Shown: positions 1-11,300, counted from the stretch's first letter. The stretch: 64,000 nt of DNA from Saccharibacillus sp. O23 (GCF_002205895.1 NZ_NJDE01000006.1:124001-188000), one strand, 5' to 3'. Translations and numbers: made by a program. Notes: generated by a model from the letters alone, not told the origin.

Positions 1-1253
1 ACCATTGGAAAGACGGCGTAGGCCCGCGCGAAGGCCGCAAACGGATGGTCAATACGCATTGGGGCGGCGTGGTGGAGAACAACCATTTCGGCACGCACGA
101 ATTCTTCCGTCTGTGCGAGCTGCTGGAGACCGAGCCTTACATCTGCGGCAACGTCGGCAGTGGCAGCGTGCAGGAGATGTCCGAATGGATCGAATACATG
201 ACCTTCGACGGCGAATCCCCGATGGCGAAGTGGCGTCAGGAGAACGGGCAAGAGAAGCCGTGGAAGCTGAAATATTTCGGCGTCGGCAACGAGAACTGGG
301 GCTGCGGCGGCAATATGCGAGCGGAATATTACGCCGACGAATACCGCCGTTACCAGACGTATTCGCGCAACTACGGCGACAACAAACTGTTCAAGATCGC
401 GGGCGGGCCGAACGTCGACGATTACCATTGGACGGAAGTGCTGATGCGCGAAGCCGGCCGCCATATGGACGGACTCAGCCTGCATTACTACACGATCGAA
501 GGCAGTTGGGAAGAGAAGGGATCGGCGCTCGGCTTCGACGAAGCGGGCTGGTTCGAAGTGATGAAGAAATCCATGCATATGGACGAGCTGATCACTCGCC
601 ACACGACGATCATGGACAAATACGATCCGGAGAAACGCGTGGCGCTGATCGTCGACGAATGGGGCACGTGGTTCCTGAACGAGCCGGGCACGAACCCGGG
701 CTTCCTGTATCAGCAGAACTCGCTGCGCGACGCGCTGGTAGCGGGCATCCATCTGCATATTTTCCATAATCATCACGAACGGGTCAAAATGACGAATATC
801 GCGCAGATGGTCAACGTGCTGCAAGCGATGATTCTGACCGAAGGCGACAAGATGCTGTTGACGCCGACGTATCACGTGTTCGAGATGTTCAAAGTGCATC
901 AGGACGCCGACGTGCTGCAAATGTCCGTGAGCACCGATCGCTACGAGCTGAACGGCGATTCGCTGCCGCAGGTGAGCGTATCCGCTTCGCGCAAAGACGG
1001 CGTCGTGCATGTCAGCTTGTGCAATATCGATCCGTCGTCCGAAGCGGCGGTAACGCTGGACCTGCGCGGCATCGGAGCGGACGGAGCGATCAGCGGACGC
1101 GTGCTGACGGCGGACAAGATGGACGCGCACAACACGTTCGACCAATTGAATAACGTGACGCCGCAAGCGTTCGAAGGCTTCGAGCGCGGCGAGAACGGCG
1201 CGCTGTCCGTGACGCTGCCGCCGATGTCCGTTACCGTCTTGGCGGTCCGTTAA
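1..1253 (+). CDS. abfA: alpha-L-arabinofuranosidase, GH51 (5'-truncated by window)
   Basis: This is the C-terminal part of a retaining GH51 alpha-L-arabinofuranosidase, which releases terminal arabinose from arabinoxylan or arabinan oligosaccharides. The reading frame is open from the first bases (codons in phase with position 3) and reads [10 protein letters not shown] before the first internal ATG at 45, so the N-terminus lies outside the window. About 416 residues are visible; the family is usually near 500. The acid/base Glu is in GNENWG (codon at 291-293) and the nucleophile Glu is in VDEWGTW (codon at 657-659). The C-terminal beta-sandwich ends at TAA 1251-1253. There is no signal peptide to judge, but the family in Bacillota is normally cytoplasmic. 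A strong terminator follows. The family call is firm; the symbol is by analogy. Confidence 0.93.
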   Translation, partial: HWKDGVGPREGRKRMVNTHWGGVVENNHFGTHEFFRLCELLETEPYICGNVGSGSVQEMSEWIEYMTFDGESPMAKWRQENGQEKPWKLKYFGVGNENWGCGGNMRAEYYADEYRRYQTYSRNYGDNKLFKIAGGPNVDDYHWTEVLMREAGRHMDGLSLHYYTIEGSWEEKGSALGFDEAGWFEVMKKSMHMDELITRHTTIMDKYDPEKRVALIVDEWGTWFLNEPGTNPGFLYQQNSLRDALVAGIHLHIFHNHHERVKMTNIAQMVNVLQAMILTEGDKMLLTPTYHVFEMFKVHQDADVLQMSVSTDRYELNGDSLPQVSVSASRKDGVVHVSLCNIDPSSEAAVTLDLRGIGADGAISGRVLTADKMDAHNTFDQLNNVTPQAFEGFERGENGALSVTLPPMSVTVLAVR

Positions 1254-1283
1254 GACTTAAGAAGTGCTTTCACATCCGCACCT

Positions 1284-1315
1284 TGAAGGACGATCGATTC
1301 CCGATCGTCCTTTTC
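1284..1315 (+). terminator. rho-independent terminator after the GH51 gene
   Basis: A perfect 11-bp stem, AAGGACGATCG at 1286-1296 with CGATCGTCCTT at 1302-1312, has a five-base loop and runs into a T tract. The rest of the gap to 1567 shows no further gene. Confidence 0.85.
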
Positions 1316-1567
1316 GGCGTGTCGCGAGAATTCGATCCTTTTTCCGGCAAAGATTCGCATGACCAAAAGGTTCGTCTAACAGATGCAAATCGCCTGGGAA
1401 ACGGATCGCGGTGAATTGCTTGAAACGTTCGCTTCCGCGGGTAAATAATGCAGGCGACGATCGTGCGGTCTCAAGCGGCCGGGCAGTCGACAAGCGTCGA
1501 AACAAAGCGGAGCGTTCCGTCCGATCGGACGTTTCTTATCTCTCCCCATGAAAAGGAGCCACCGCGC

Positions 1568-3298
1568 ATGCAGAAGGAATCGTGGAAAGAAAAAGTCGTT
1601 TATCAGATTTTCCCCCGCAGCTTCCAAGATTCCGACGGAGACGGAAACGGAGATCTTCAAGGCATCATTTCGCGTCTGGATTACGTCAAATCGATCGGCG
1701 TCGATACGATCTGGCTGAGTCCCGTGTACGAATCGCCTCGCGTCGATCAAGGGTACGATATTCGCAATCAGCGCGAGATCGACGACCTGATGGGCGATAT
1801 GGAAGATTGGCAGGCGCTGCTGCGGGAAACGCATGCGCGCGGGATGGAACTGTGGATGGATCTCGTGCTGAACCATACGTCCGACGAACATCGTTGGTTC
1901 AAGCGTTCCCGCAGCGACAAAGACAACCCGTACCGCGATTATTATATCTGGCGCGAAGGTTCGGAAGACGGCGGGCCGCCCAACAACTGGACCTCGTACC
2001 TCGGCGGCAGCGCATGGACGTACGACGAAAGCACCGACGAATATTATCTGCATTTGTACAATAAGAAGCAGCCGGACTTGAACTGGGATAACCCGAAGGT
2101 GCGCGAGGAGATCGTGAAGCTGATTCGCTATTGGCAGGATCAAGGCGTCGACGGCTTCCGGCTGGACGCAATCAACGTGGTATCCAAAGAAAGCGGTCTG
2201 CCCGATACGGACGAACATAAGTTGGAAGGCAGCGGCTACAAACATTTCAAGAACGGTCCGAATATCCATAAGTATCTGCGGGAATTGAACGACAAGGCTT
2301 TTTCGCGAAAAGAAGGCACGATAACCGTAGGCGAAGCCTCGATGGTCTCGATGAAAGACGTGGCGCTGTACACGCATCCCCACCGCCATGAACTGAACAT
2401 GATCTTCATGATGGAATCGCTCAGTATCGGCACCGATCCGGACGACGCGTTCAAGAAGCGGGAATGGAAACTGACCGAACTCAAAGAAATCATCACCCGC
2501 TGGCAAAAAGAACTGCTGAACGTCGGTTGGTACGGTTTGTTCGCGAGCAACCACGATCATCCGCGTCAGGTCTCCGCTTTCGGCGACGACGGCAAATACC
2601 GGGTCGAGTCGGCCAAGATGCTGGCGACGCTGGTGCATACGCTGTGGGGAACGCCTTTCATCTATCAGGGCGAAGAGATCGGGATGACCGATTATCCGTT
2701 CGAGTCGGTCGAGCAGTTGGACGATCAGATGGCGCGGCATTATTACCGTTCCCGCACGGAAATGGGCGAAGACCCTGCCGACGTGGAGCAAAGGCTGCTG
2801 GCGGGCACGCGCGACCATGCGCGCACGCCGATGCAGTGGGACGGAAGCGGGCAGGCCGGATTCACGACGGGGCAGCCGTGGCTGCCGGTCAATCCGAACA
2901 GCCGCGAGATCAACGTGCAGGCGCAGGAGAATGATCCCCATTCGATCTTGAACTACTACCGCGACCTGATCGCCATGCGCCGCGAGCATGCCGACGTGAT
3001 CGTGCACGGCGAATACGTACCGATTCTGGAAGAACACGAGCAGATCGTGGCTTACGTGCGCCGGAACGAACAGCGGCAGGGCTTGACGCTGCTGAACTTC
3101 TCGGATCGGGAAGCTTCGTTCGAACTACCGGAAGACATCCATATCTGTCTGGATTCCGCTTATCGGCTGCTCGGCAATTATCCGCCCGAAGGCGAAGGCG
3201 TGCCCCGTACGCTTCGTCCGTACGAAGCGGTGATCTTCGGCGGACTGAAGCCCGCTCCCGGCGGTACGGATGAATCTTCGGAAGAGGCGGCCGAATAG
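1568..3298 (+). CDS. GH13 alpha-glucosidase / oligo-1,6-glucosidase family
   Basis: A 576-residue cytoplasmic GH13 enzyme of the oligo-1,6-glucosidase/maltase type, hydrolysing short alpha-glucosides taken up by the cell. The start at 1568 is chosen over an in-frame ATG at 1448 because AAAAGGAG precedes it and homologues begin with the WKEKVVYQIFPRSF strand. Conserved regions are complete: region I DLVLNHTS (about residues 98-105), region II DGFRLDA with nucleophile Asp200, the acid/base Glu in TVGEAS, and the transition-state Asp in SNHDHPR. The residue after the nucleophile is Ala, not the Val typical of strict alpha-1,6 enzymes, which suggests alpha-1,4 or mixed preference. No signal peptide is present. 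It sits alone, 315 bp after the GH51 gene, so carbohydrate use is the shared theme rather than an operon. Confidence 0.92.
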   Translation: MQKESWKEKVVYQIFPRSFQDSDGDGNGDLQGIISRLDYVKSIGVDTIWLSPVYESPRVDQGYDIRNQREIDDLMGDMEDWQALLRETHARGMELWMDLVLNHTSDEHRWFKRSRSDKDNPYRDYYIWREGSEDGGPPNNWTSYLGGSAWTYDESTDEYYLHLYNKKQPDLNWDNPKVREEIVKLIRYWQDQGVDGFRLDAINVVSKESGLPDTDEHKLEGSGYKHFKNGPNIHKYLRELNDKAFSRKEGTITVGEASMVSMKDVALYTHPHRHELNMIFMMESLSIGTDPDDAFKKREWKLTELKEIITRWQKELLNVGWYGLFASNHDHPRQVSAFGDDGKYRVESAKMLATLVHTLWGTPFIYQGEEIGMTDYPFESVEQLDDQMARHYYRSRTEMGEDPADVEQRLLAGTRDHARTPMQWDGSGQAGFTTGQPWLPVNPNSREINVQAQENDPHSILNYYRDLIAMRREHADVIVHGEYVPILEEHEQIVAYVRRNEQRQGLTLLNFSDREASFELPEDIHICLDSAYRLLGNYPPEGEGVPRTLRPYEAVIFGGLKPAPGGTDESSEEAAE

Positions 3299-3384
3299 GA
3301 GTCCGAAGACCAGTCCGAATAGGCCGAACCCGCTCATTTTTTGCAAAACGACCGATCAAAAAGATGTTTCCGTATTGGAATTAA

Positions 3385-3393
3385 TGATATAAT
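3385..3393 (+). promoter_or_regulatory. extended -10 promoter of ppaC
   Basis: The sequence TGA-TATAAT gives a perfect -10 hexamer at 3388-3393 with a TGN extension; no good -35 box lies 17 bp upstream, as is common for extended -10 promoters. It is about 45 bp upstream of the ppaC start. Confidence 0.55.
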
Positions 3394-3436
3394 TAGCATC
3401 GGAATTCAGGAGATAGATTTCGAGGAGGCGTAAACC

Positions 3437-4366
3437 ATGGCAAAAGTATTGGTTTTTGGTCATAAGAATCCGGACACGGACACGATCACATCGGCGATCG
3501 CGTACGCGGAATTGAAGAAGCAGCTCGGCGTGGACGCGGAAGCGGTCCGTCTGGGCGAAGTAAACGGCGAAACGGCGTATGCGCTGAAGCATTTCGGCGT
3601 CGAAGCTCCGCGTCTCGTGGAAACGGTAGCCGATCAATCGGAAGGCGTCATTCTGGTCGACCATAACGAACGTCAACAAAGCGCGTCGGATATCGAACAA
3701 GCTCATGTGTTGGAAGTCATCGACCACCACCGCATCGCGAACTTCGAGACGGCTCATCCGCTGTACTATCGCGCCGAGCCGGTAGGCTGCACGGCGACGA
3801 TCCTGAACAAGCTCTACAAAGAGAACGGCATCGAGATCCGCAAAGAAATCGCCGGCCTGATGGTATCGGCGATCGTCTCGGACTCCCTGCTGTTCAAATC
3901 GCCGACCTGCACGGAGCAGGACGTAGCCGCAGCGAAAGAGCTGGCTGCCATTGCAGGCGTAGATCTCGACCAATACGGCCTCGACATGCTCAAAGCCGGC
4001 GCGGACCTGAGCGGCAAGACGGCGCAGGACCTGATCTCCATCGACGCCAAAGAATTCACGATGGGCGGAAGCAAAGTCGAGATCGCTCAGATCAACGCGG
4101 TGGACGTGAACGAAGTGCTGGAGCAGCAGGCGGAACTGGAAGCCGCGCTGAACGGCGTGATCGCGTCCAAAGGCCTCGACCTGTTCGTTCTGGCGATCAC
4201 GGACATCCTGAACAACGATTCCGTGGCGATCGCTCTCGGCGGCAAGACCGACGCCGTGGAACGCGCTTACGACGTGAAGCTGGAGAACAACAAAGCGCTG
4301 CTCAAAGGCGTCGTTTCCCGCAAATCGCAGATCGTGCCGGTGTTGACGAAAGCTTTCGAAGCTTAA
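3437..4366 (+). CDS. ppaC: manganese-dependent inorganic pyrophosphatase
   Basis: A 309-residue family II (DHH) pyrophosphatase that hydrolyses PPi from biosynthesis, in the cytosol. The metal ligands are all in place: His9, Asp13 and Asp15 in GHKNPDTD, Asp76 in ILVDHNE, His98 in VIDHH, and Asp150 in VSDSLLF. The C-terminal substrate-binding motif SRKSQ is present near residue 295. Length matches the family exactly (about 309). GAGGAGG lies just upstream of the ATG. It is monocistronic, with its own extended -10 promoter before it and a hairpin terminator about 120 nt after the stop. Confidence 0.97.
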   Translation: MAKVLVFGHKNPDTDTITSAIAYAELKKQLGVDAEAVRLGEVNGETAYALKHFGVEAPRLVETVADQSEGVILVDHNERQQSASDIEQAHVLEVIDHHRIANFETAHPLYYRAEPVGCTATILNKLYKENGIEIRKEIAGLMVSAIVSDSLLFKSPTCTEQDVAAAKELAAIAGVDLDQYGLDMLKAGADLSGKTAQDLISIDAKEFTMGGSKVEIAQINAVDVNEVLEQQAELEAALNGVIASKGLDLFVLAITDILNNDSVAIALGGKTDAVERAYDVKLENNKALLKGVVSRKSQIVPVLTKAFEA

Positions 4367-4483
4367 ACGGAAAAAGCTTTAATTTCGAAGGACGGATAGA
4401 CGGCGGCGCGGTCGCGGGCTTCGCCCCGGCTGACCGTCGGAAGCCCGAATCGCGAATTCGAAAGTCGCAAATCGGAAGTCGCG

Positions 4484-4519
4484 AAAAGACAAGGCGATCG
4501 TATCGATCCCTTGTCTTTT
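4484..4519 (+). terminator. bidirectional-looking terminator after ppaC
   Basis: AAAAGACAAGG-CGATCG at 4484-4500 pairs with CGATCC-CTTGTCTTTT at 4504-4519 across a three-base loop, one mismatch, with A and T runs on the two sides. Confidence 0.75.
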
Positions 4520-4769
4520 CGGCGTGCGCCGAAATCGCGGCGACCGCGGCGGAAAGCTTGGCGCGCGGCAGCCGGTTTTTCGGCGACTCTGCCTTGGCTG
4601 CGGATACGGAAGGCGGAGAGCGGCGATCCGAACCGGGCTTCTTTTTCCGGCGGGACTTCCCTGCCTCCCCTATCTTCCACTATACTTAAAAGCAGAAAAC
4701 CCAAACAAAAAACGTCCGAAACGCAGAAACGCGGGCCGGTCGACGAATGAACGAATCGAGGGGATAGGC

Positions 4770-5528
4770 ATGTTAGGATTTGAACGCCGCGAGAAGATCA
4801 TCGAATTTCTACGTCGGGACCAGAAAGTCTTCGTCGCCGCGCTAAGCGCGCTGTTCGAAGTCACCGAAGAGACGATCCGCCGCGATCTGGAGAAGTTGGA
4901 GAAAGAAGGCATCGTCACGCGTACTTACGGCGGAGCGGTGCTGAACGTGCATACGAACGAAGATCTGTCTTACCAGACCCGACACACGACCAATCTTCCG
5001 GAGAAAAACGACATCGCCCGCAAACTGGCCCGGCTCGTGTCCGACGGCGATACGCTGATGGCCGATCCGAGTTCGACCGTATTCGAAGCGCTCCGCGAGT
5101 TGGGCACGTCCAAGAAGAATTTGACGTTGATCACGAACTCCAGCATCATCTTCTCCGAATATGCCAAGCTCGGACATACGGTGATTTCGACGGGCGGCAC
5201 GCTGCGTCCTCACTCGAACTCTCTGGTCGGTTCCGTCGCGAACGATACGGTGTCGAAATACGTGGTGGACACCGCCTTGTTCAGCTGCAAAGGGTTATCG
5301 GCCGAATACGGAGCGACCGATTCCAACGAACCCGAGAGCGAATTGAAACGACGGATGTTGGCTCAGGCGCGCAAGACGGTACTGCTGGCCGACCATACCA
5401 AATTCGACAAAGTCGCTTTCGTCAAATTGTTCGATCTGACGTCGATCGATTATCTGGTCACGGATCGCCGCCCTTCGGACGAATGGATGGAACGTCTGGA
5501 GAGCAGCGGAGTCGAAGTGATCTGCTGA
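4770..5528 (+). CDS. DeoR/GlpR-family transcriptional regulator
   Basis: A 252-residue DeoR-family repressor. The N-terminal winged helix-turn-helix (residues about 5-57) includes the family signature VTEETIRRDLEKLEKEG. A DeoRC sugar-phosphate sensor domain fills residues 75-235 with the conserved TLITNS, STGGTLR and LLADHTKFDK blocks. Such proteins respond to phosphorylated sugars and usually repress sugar catabolic genes; the target here is unknown, since no sugar kinase or aldolase adjoins it. The ATG at 4770 has GAGGGG seven bases upstream; the longer upstream frame has atypical composition and lacks a ribosome site. A strong terminator follows. Confidence 0.92.
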   Translation: MLGFERREKIIEFLRRDQKVFVAALSALFEVTEETIRRDLEKLEKEGIVTRTYGGAVLNVHTNEDLSYQTRHTTNLPEKNDIARKLARLVSDGDTLMADPSSTVFEALRELGTSKKNLTLITNSSIIFSEYAKLGHTVISTGGTLRPHSNSLVGSVANDTVSKYVVDTALFSCKGLSAEYGATDSNEPESELKRRMLAQARKTVLLADHTKFDKVAFVKLFDLTSIDYLVTDRRPSDEWMERLESSGVEVIC

Positions 5529-5545
5529 TCGGCATGAGAGCGGCG

Positions 5546-5587
5546 AAAAGGCCGCCCGGATCGTCTGAAGACGCCGGGCGGCCTTTT
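5546..5587 (+). terminator. terminator between convergent genes
   Basis: AAAAGGCCGCCCGG at 5546-5559 is perfectly complementary to CCGGGCGGCCTTTT at 5574-5587. A-run and T-run flanks let it serve both the DeoR gene and the leftward GGDEF/EAL gene. Confidence 0.9.
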
Positions 5588-5623
5588 GCATAGTCGAACG
5601 GAACGGAACAACCGGACAATCGT

Positions 5624-8038
5624 TTACAAGGCGAACCTGCGGTCCGTTTCTTCGAAAGGGAAAATTTCCGAAGCCGAAACCGGCTTGCCGTAATAGAAAC
5701 CTTGAGCGGTAAAGCATTGCAGCTCGCGCAGCAGCTCGGCCTGCTCGGCATATTCGATGCCTTCGGCGACGATGCGCAGATCGAGCTGCCTTGCCATCGT
5801 CAGGATCATTTCGACGATCGCCCGGCTGTTCTCGTTCGTCGTGATGCCTTTGATAAACGAGCGATCGATCTTCAAGCAGTCGATCGGCAGCAGATGCAGA
5901 TAACTCAGCGAACTGTAACCTGTCCCGAAGTCGTCCAGACTGATCGAGATGCCGGCCTGCTGGAAACGGCTCAAGATCTCGATGACCTGCTCCTCGTTAT
6001 GCATCATGGCGCTCTCGGTGACTTCCAATTCCAACAGGCTGCTGTCCAGCTCCAGATCTTCGAGCGCGGACAAGACATGTTCGACGATATCGGACTGGAT
6101 CAGATGGATCTGGGAGATGTTGACGGCGACGGGAACGGGAGAGTGACCTTCGTTCAGCCAATGCTTCGTCTGCCGGCAGGCCGTACGAAGCACCCAACGC
6201 TCCAGCGGCACGATCAATCCCGATTCTTCGGCGATCGGAATGAACTTCAGCGGAGGCACGATACCCAGATCGGGATGCCGCCAGCGCACGAGCGCTTCGA
6301 GACCGACCAGGCTTCCGGTTCGGAGGTCGATTTTCGGTTGATAATACAGCATCAGCTCGCCGTGTTCGATCGCGATCTGAAGATCGCGTTCCAGAATCAG
6401 GCGTTCGTTGTTCTCGATCGCGCGTTCGTGGTCGAAAAAGGCAAAGCGCGCGCCGCCGCGGCTCTTGGCATCGAACCGCGCGAGATCGGCGTGTTTGAAC
6501 AGCGTGTCGGCGTCCCGTCCGTCTTCCGGGAAACGGGAGATGCCGACGCTGACCGTCAAGCTGATCGCCTGCTGGCCCACGCGGAACGGCAGCGAGAATT
6601 CGTCGCCGACCCGCTGCGCCGCGTACAGCGGATCCAAGCCGGGCGGCAGAACGGCGATAAATCCGTCCGCGTTCGAACGCGACAGCAGCGTGCCTTCCGG
6701 CAGCGCCTGCTGAAGCTTCTGCGCGGAAAAGTGGATCACTTTGTCTCCGAACTCGTGGCCGAACAGATCGTTTATTTTCTTGAAACGGTCGAAGTCGATG
6801 AAGAAGAGATGGAACGGCAGAGCGGCTTTGGTTTTCGTCAGACCGTCCACGTGTTCGAAAGCGTATTTGCGGTTGGTGAGGCCGGTCAATTCGTCGTGAT
6901 AAGCCAGATGCAGAATTTGGTCTTGATTCTTCTTGCTGTCGGTGATGTTCTTGGCAATGCTGTAAGCGCCGGCGAAACGTCCTTCGATCAAGATCGGAAG
7001 AGAGGTCAGAATCAGATGGACCGGATTTCGGCCTTCGATCTGAACCGTCAATTCGGTCTCGTCCGCGCGGCCTTCCATGACTTTGCTGTAATGTTGAAGA
7101 ATGAGATCCTGCTGTTCGCCCGTCGTCCATTCCGTGATCATGTGCAGATCGGCTCCTTCGGGCAGGCGAGACAGCATTTCCCGGGCGTGCGCGTTCATGT
7201 CGACGATTCTTCCTCCGTCGTCGAGCGCGAACACGGCATCGGGATTATGGGCGAACAGCGACATGTAATGCATTTCTTTCTCGTGAAGTTCCCGATAGCG
7301 CTTCTCCGCGTCTTCCTCCCGGTAGCGGTCCGTCAGGATCATTAGCCCGACCGCGATGACGATCAGCAAAATGTACGGAGCGAAACGGTCCTGAGATCCG
7401 TCAAACAGCGTATCGATCTCCGGCGGTATGGCCGCAAGAGTGATCACGAACGGAATGGAAGAGGCAGCCGTCGAGGCGAACAGAAGCCCGATCAGCGGAA
7501 AGCGCTCGAACAATCGCAATCGTCCGGTTCTTCGCGAGACGAGCAGAGTAAGGCGCAGCAGCGAGAACAAGGTGGAAAACAAGCCGATGCCGGACAACAA
7601 CAACACTTCGGTCTGCAAATTGACGCTGCCGAACAGGAAGTATACGTTCGCGTAGTAAAGCCCGATGATCAGAAGCGTAAGCAATCCGGCGCTGCTCACG
7701 AAATGAACGCCGCCGCGCCAACCGCCTCCGTCGCGGGTCAGTCGAAGCGCGATCAGAGAAAGCAGCAGTCCGGCGGCGGCCGGAAGCAGCAGGTAGAGCA
7801 GCTCGTAAGTAAAGAATTGTTCGGGAAGCGCCGCCTGTATGCCGAACAGAACGGTTCCTCCGAAACACAAACCCATGAACAGCAGGCGATATAAGCGTCT
7901 TGGCGAGATAAGCTCGTGCAAGGAACGAATGCCTCCGGAAGTCAGCAAAGGAATCATCAGGCAGGCGAGAATCGAGCACAACAGTCCGGCTGCGGCGAAA
8001 TACGGGTTGAACAGAATCGGTTCTTGCAAAAGGAACAT
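5624..8038 (-). CDS. membrane PAS-GGDEF(degenerate)-EAL c-di-GMP protein
   Basis: An 804-residue cyclic-di-GMP turnover protein, probably a phosphodiesterase. Seven hydrophobic segments lie in the first 240 residues, followed by a PAS domain (about 255-370), a GGDEF domain (375-540) and an EAL domain (550-800). The GGDEF active loop reads SNADGF instead of GGDEF, so diguanylate cyclase activity should be lost, although the metal Asp in FIDFDRFK is kept; such domains often bind GTP and regulate. The EAL domain keeps EALVRW, VNIS, ELEVTES, LDDFGTGYSS and KIDRSFI, consistent with catalysis. The ATG at 8038 is chosen because AAAGAGAG lies nine bases before it; an in-frame TTG three codons earlier abuts that site. 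It is divergent from a sensor kinase. The 350-bp gap between them shows no clear promoter. Confidence 0.92.
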   Translation of the reverse strand: MFLLQEPILFNPYFAAAGLLCSILACLMIPLLTSGGIRSLHELISPRRLYRLLFMGLCFGGTVLFGIQAALPEQFFTYELLYLLLPAAAGLLLSLIALRLTRDGGGWRGGVHFVSSAGLLTLLIIGLYYANVYFLFGSVNLQTEVLLLSGIGLFSTLFSLLRLTLLVSRRTGRLRLFERFPLIGLLFASTAASSIPFVITLAAIPPEIDTLFDGSQDRFAPYILLIVIAVGLMILTDRYREEDAEKRYRELHEKEMHYMSLFAHNPDAVFALDDGGRIVDMNAHAREMLSRLPEGADLHMITEWTTGEQQDLILQHYSKVMEGRADETELTVQIEGRNPVHLILTSLPILIEGRFAGAYSIAKNITDSKKNQDQILHLAYHDELTGLTNRKYAFEHVDGLTKTKAALPFHLFFIDFDRFKKINDLFGHEFGDKVIHFSAQKLQQALPEGTLLSRSNADGFIAVLPPGLDPLYAAQRVGDEFSLPFRVGQQAISLTVSVGISRFPEDGRDADTLFKHADLARFDAKSRGGARFAFFDHERAIENNERLILERDLQIAIEHGELMLYYQPKIDLRTGSLVGLEALVRWRHPDLGIVPPLKFIPIAEESGLIVPLERWVLRTACRQTKHWLNEGHSPVPVAVNISQIHLIQSDIVEHVLSALEDLELDSSLLELEVTESAMMHNEEQVIEILSRFQQAGISISLDDFGTGYSSLSYLHLLPIDCLKIDRSFIKGITTNENSRAIVEMILTMARQLDLRIVAEGIEYAEQAELLRELQCFTAQGFYYGKPVSASEIFPFEETDRRFAL

Positions 8039-8388
8039 GGCAGTCAACTCTCTTTGTCAACAAGGTATCGGAATCGCCCGGTCTACGTACGAAAGAACCA
8101 GAGGCGAACAGATTTCGGATCGATCGATTAGGACTTTCTCCCTTATATATCGACGATAAGCAGGCAGGGGAGTAGAGCAGAGCGCGAATTTTTTGAATCC
8201 TGCCGATCTCCGGATGCCGTCTTGGCTGGCGTTCGTCGTCTTTGACCGAAGAAGCTCCGATTCGTCCAAATAAAAGGTTTTGGATTTGAAAAAAATAAAT
8301 GTATACTATTGGTAAATGACCGCTCATGGGGATGACAGCCGAATTGGAGCTGCCGAAGCGGAATATGCGGCAAAACGAGGGGATTCGG

Positions 8389-11300
8389 ATGACCAAGCAG
8401 CCGGAACGGGATAATAAGATATTCGAACGGATCTATAAGCAATCTCCTGTCGGCATTGCCGTTCTGGTTGCGGACAATGGACGCCTGTTATACGCGAACG
8501 CCAAGTTCGGACGGATTCTCGGTTTCCGCGAAGAAGACCTGACCGGACGCGCGTTCGCGGATCTGCTGGCCGGCGAAGGAGAACCGGGTACGGAGGACGC
8601 CAGAATCATGGAAGCGATCCGATATCCGGACGAGCCTCTGGAGTTCGAACGCCGGTGCAGGCGGCAAGACGGAAGCCTGGTATGGGTTTCTTTTCACGTG
8701 TCCGAATTGGAAGGGGAAGAAGGGCAATCGGAACGCCGGGTCGTCGTGCACGCGCTGGACATGACGAACGAACGCAAGAACCGCCAGCAGCTTATGGAGA
8801 GCAGCGAAGCGTACGAGCTGATGATCGACAGCACCCGGGAGCTGATTACGCAGAGCACGTTCGACGGCTATTTGCTCTACGCTTCGCCTTCCGTCAAAGC
8901 GATGCTCGGTTATTTGCCGGAAGAGATGATCGGCCGTCATCGCTCGGAATTCTACCATCCGGAAGACTCGGAGGCGGCGAGAGGATTGACTTTAAGCGAC
9001 GCGCAAGGACAGACCTTTATGCGCCGGGTTCGCCATAGGGACGGGCGTTATCTCTGGTTCGAGATGGTGTTTCGCGTGCTGCACGGACGATCCGGCGAAG
9101 AAGATACGATCATGGGCATGGGACGCGACATTACGACCCGCAAGATGTACGAAGACATGCTTGACGAAGTGCAGCGCATCGCGCATATCGGCTCTTGGGA
9201 ATGGAATCTGGCCGAAGAACGCATCCACTATTCCGAAGAGACGCTGCGCATTTTCGAAGGCGAGCTGCTGCAGGACGAGAGTTATCCGAGGTCGCTGCTG
9301 CGGATCCTGCATCCGGCGGACCAAGCGAAGCTGCTCGACTATACGGAGCGTATGCTGCGCGGGGAAGCGGAGCCGTATATCACCTACCGGATCGTTCTGC
9401 GCAATCGTACGGTGAAGACGATCCGCAGCCAATACGAGCTGTGGCGCGGACCGGGCGGAGAAACGCTCCGGATTATCGGAATGACGCAGGACGTCACCCA
9501 GCAGGCGACGATCGAAAATCTGATTCGCGAAAGCGAGCAGCGCTATAAGTCCTTGTTCGACTACAATCCGTCCGGCGTATACGCTTATGATCTGGAAGGG
9601 CGTTACGTGACGGTGAACGCCGGTCAGGAACGCTTGACGGGCTACCGGGAAGACGAATTGATCGGCATTCCCATCGTGGAGTTGGCGATACCCGAACACC
9701 GCAAGCGGGTCGACGACGGCTTCGAGGGCGTCAAGCGAGGAGAGGCGCAGACCTACGAGGTCTGCCTCGTTCGCAAAGACGGCAGCCGAATCGATGTCAG
9801 CGTGACCAATACGCCGATCATCGTCGACGGACGTATCGTGGGCGCTTACGGGATCGCCAGCGACATTACGGAACGCAAACGGCATATCGCGCAGATCGAG
9901 AAGCTCAGCTACGAACATACTTTGATCTTGAATTCCGTCTCGGAAGGCATCTTCGGCATGGATTTGTCGGGACGTCTGGTCTTTATCAATCCGATGGGAG
10001 CCGAGATGCTCGGCTTCCGTACGAGCGAAGCGCTGAACGCGCTGACGCTGTCGCAGATCCAACAGATCAGCCAAGACGGACTTCAATACGATCCGCACGA
10101 TTCGCCGCTGATGCATGCCCTGCGCACCGGCGAAGCGCATCGGGATAGCGAAGGCGTGTTCTGGCGCAAAGACGGATCGAGTTTTCTCGTTTCTTACCGC
10201 GTGACGCCGCTGTACGATCAGGGCGAACGCAAAGGAGCGGTCGTGGTATTTACCGACATTACGGGCGAACGGGAGATCATCCGGGCCAAAGAATCGGCGG
10301 AACGCGCGGACCGGGCGAAATCGGAGTTTCTGGCGATCATGAGCCACGAGCTTCGCACGCCGATGAACGGGGTCATCGGCATGGCCGCCCTGCTCGGCGA
10401 GACGGAACTCGACGAATCCCAACGCTACTACGTGGACATTATCACGCAGAGCAGCGAGAACCTGATGCACATCCTGAACGAGATTCTGGATTTCAGCAAG
10501 ATCGAAGCCGGCAAGATGACGGTCAATCCCGAGCCGATGCGGGTCCGCCACGTGCTGGATCAAGCGATGGATCTGTTCTCTTCGCGCGCGTCGGAAAAAG
10601 GATTGATGCTGACGGCCGAAGTCGCTCCGTCCGTCCCCGAAGTCTTGATCGGCGATCCGGCCAAATTCCGTCAGATTCTGGTGAACCTGATCAGCAACGC
10701 GATCAAATTTACCGAAGAAGGCGGAGTGGCGATCACGATCGAGCCGGGCTTCTTCCATCAGCCGAACGCGCTGACGCTGGAAGTCGCGGTGCGGGATACG
10801 GGAATCGGCATTCCGCCCGAGAAGCAGGGACTGCTGTTCCAGTCGTTCTCCCAGATCGATCCTTCGATCAATCGCAAATACGGCGGGACGGGACTGGGCC
10901 TTGCGATCTGCAAGAAGCTGGTCGAATTGATGAACGGGTTCATCGGCGTGCACAGCCGCGAGGGAGAAGGCTCCAACTTCCACTTCACGCTGCCGCTCAA
11001 CGTGCCCGACGAAGAATTGCCGGAGGCGGCCGGCACGCAGGAGAACCTGCGCGTGCTGTCGCCCGGACCGGACGGCGGCAGCGCCGATCGGCTCGAATCG
11101 CCGGAAATCCGCGCGAGTCTGATTCCGCCCGAAGCTTCTCCCGAAGCGTTGGTGGCTCTGATCGCCGAAGACCATCCGGTGAATCGCCGCCTGCTCGGAG
11201 AGATGTTGACCCGTTTCGGCTGTGTGTTCGAAGCCGTCGCGAACGGACGCGAAGCGGTGCAGGCCGTATCGCGCCGCCGTTACGACCTGATCTTCATGGA

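Noticed and set aside
8286-8307. TTGAAA and TATACT before the five-PAS kinase
   Set aside because: The spacer is only 10 bp, too short for a promoter.
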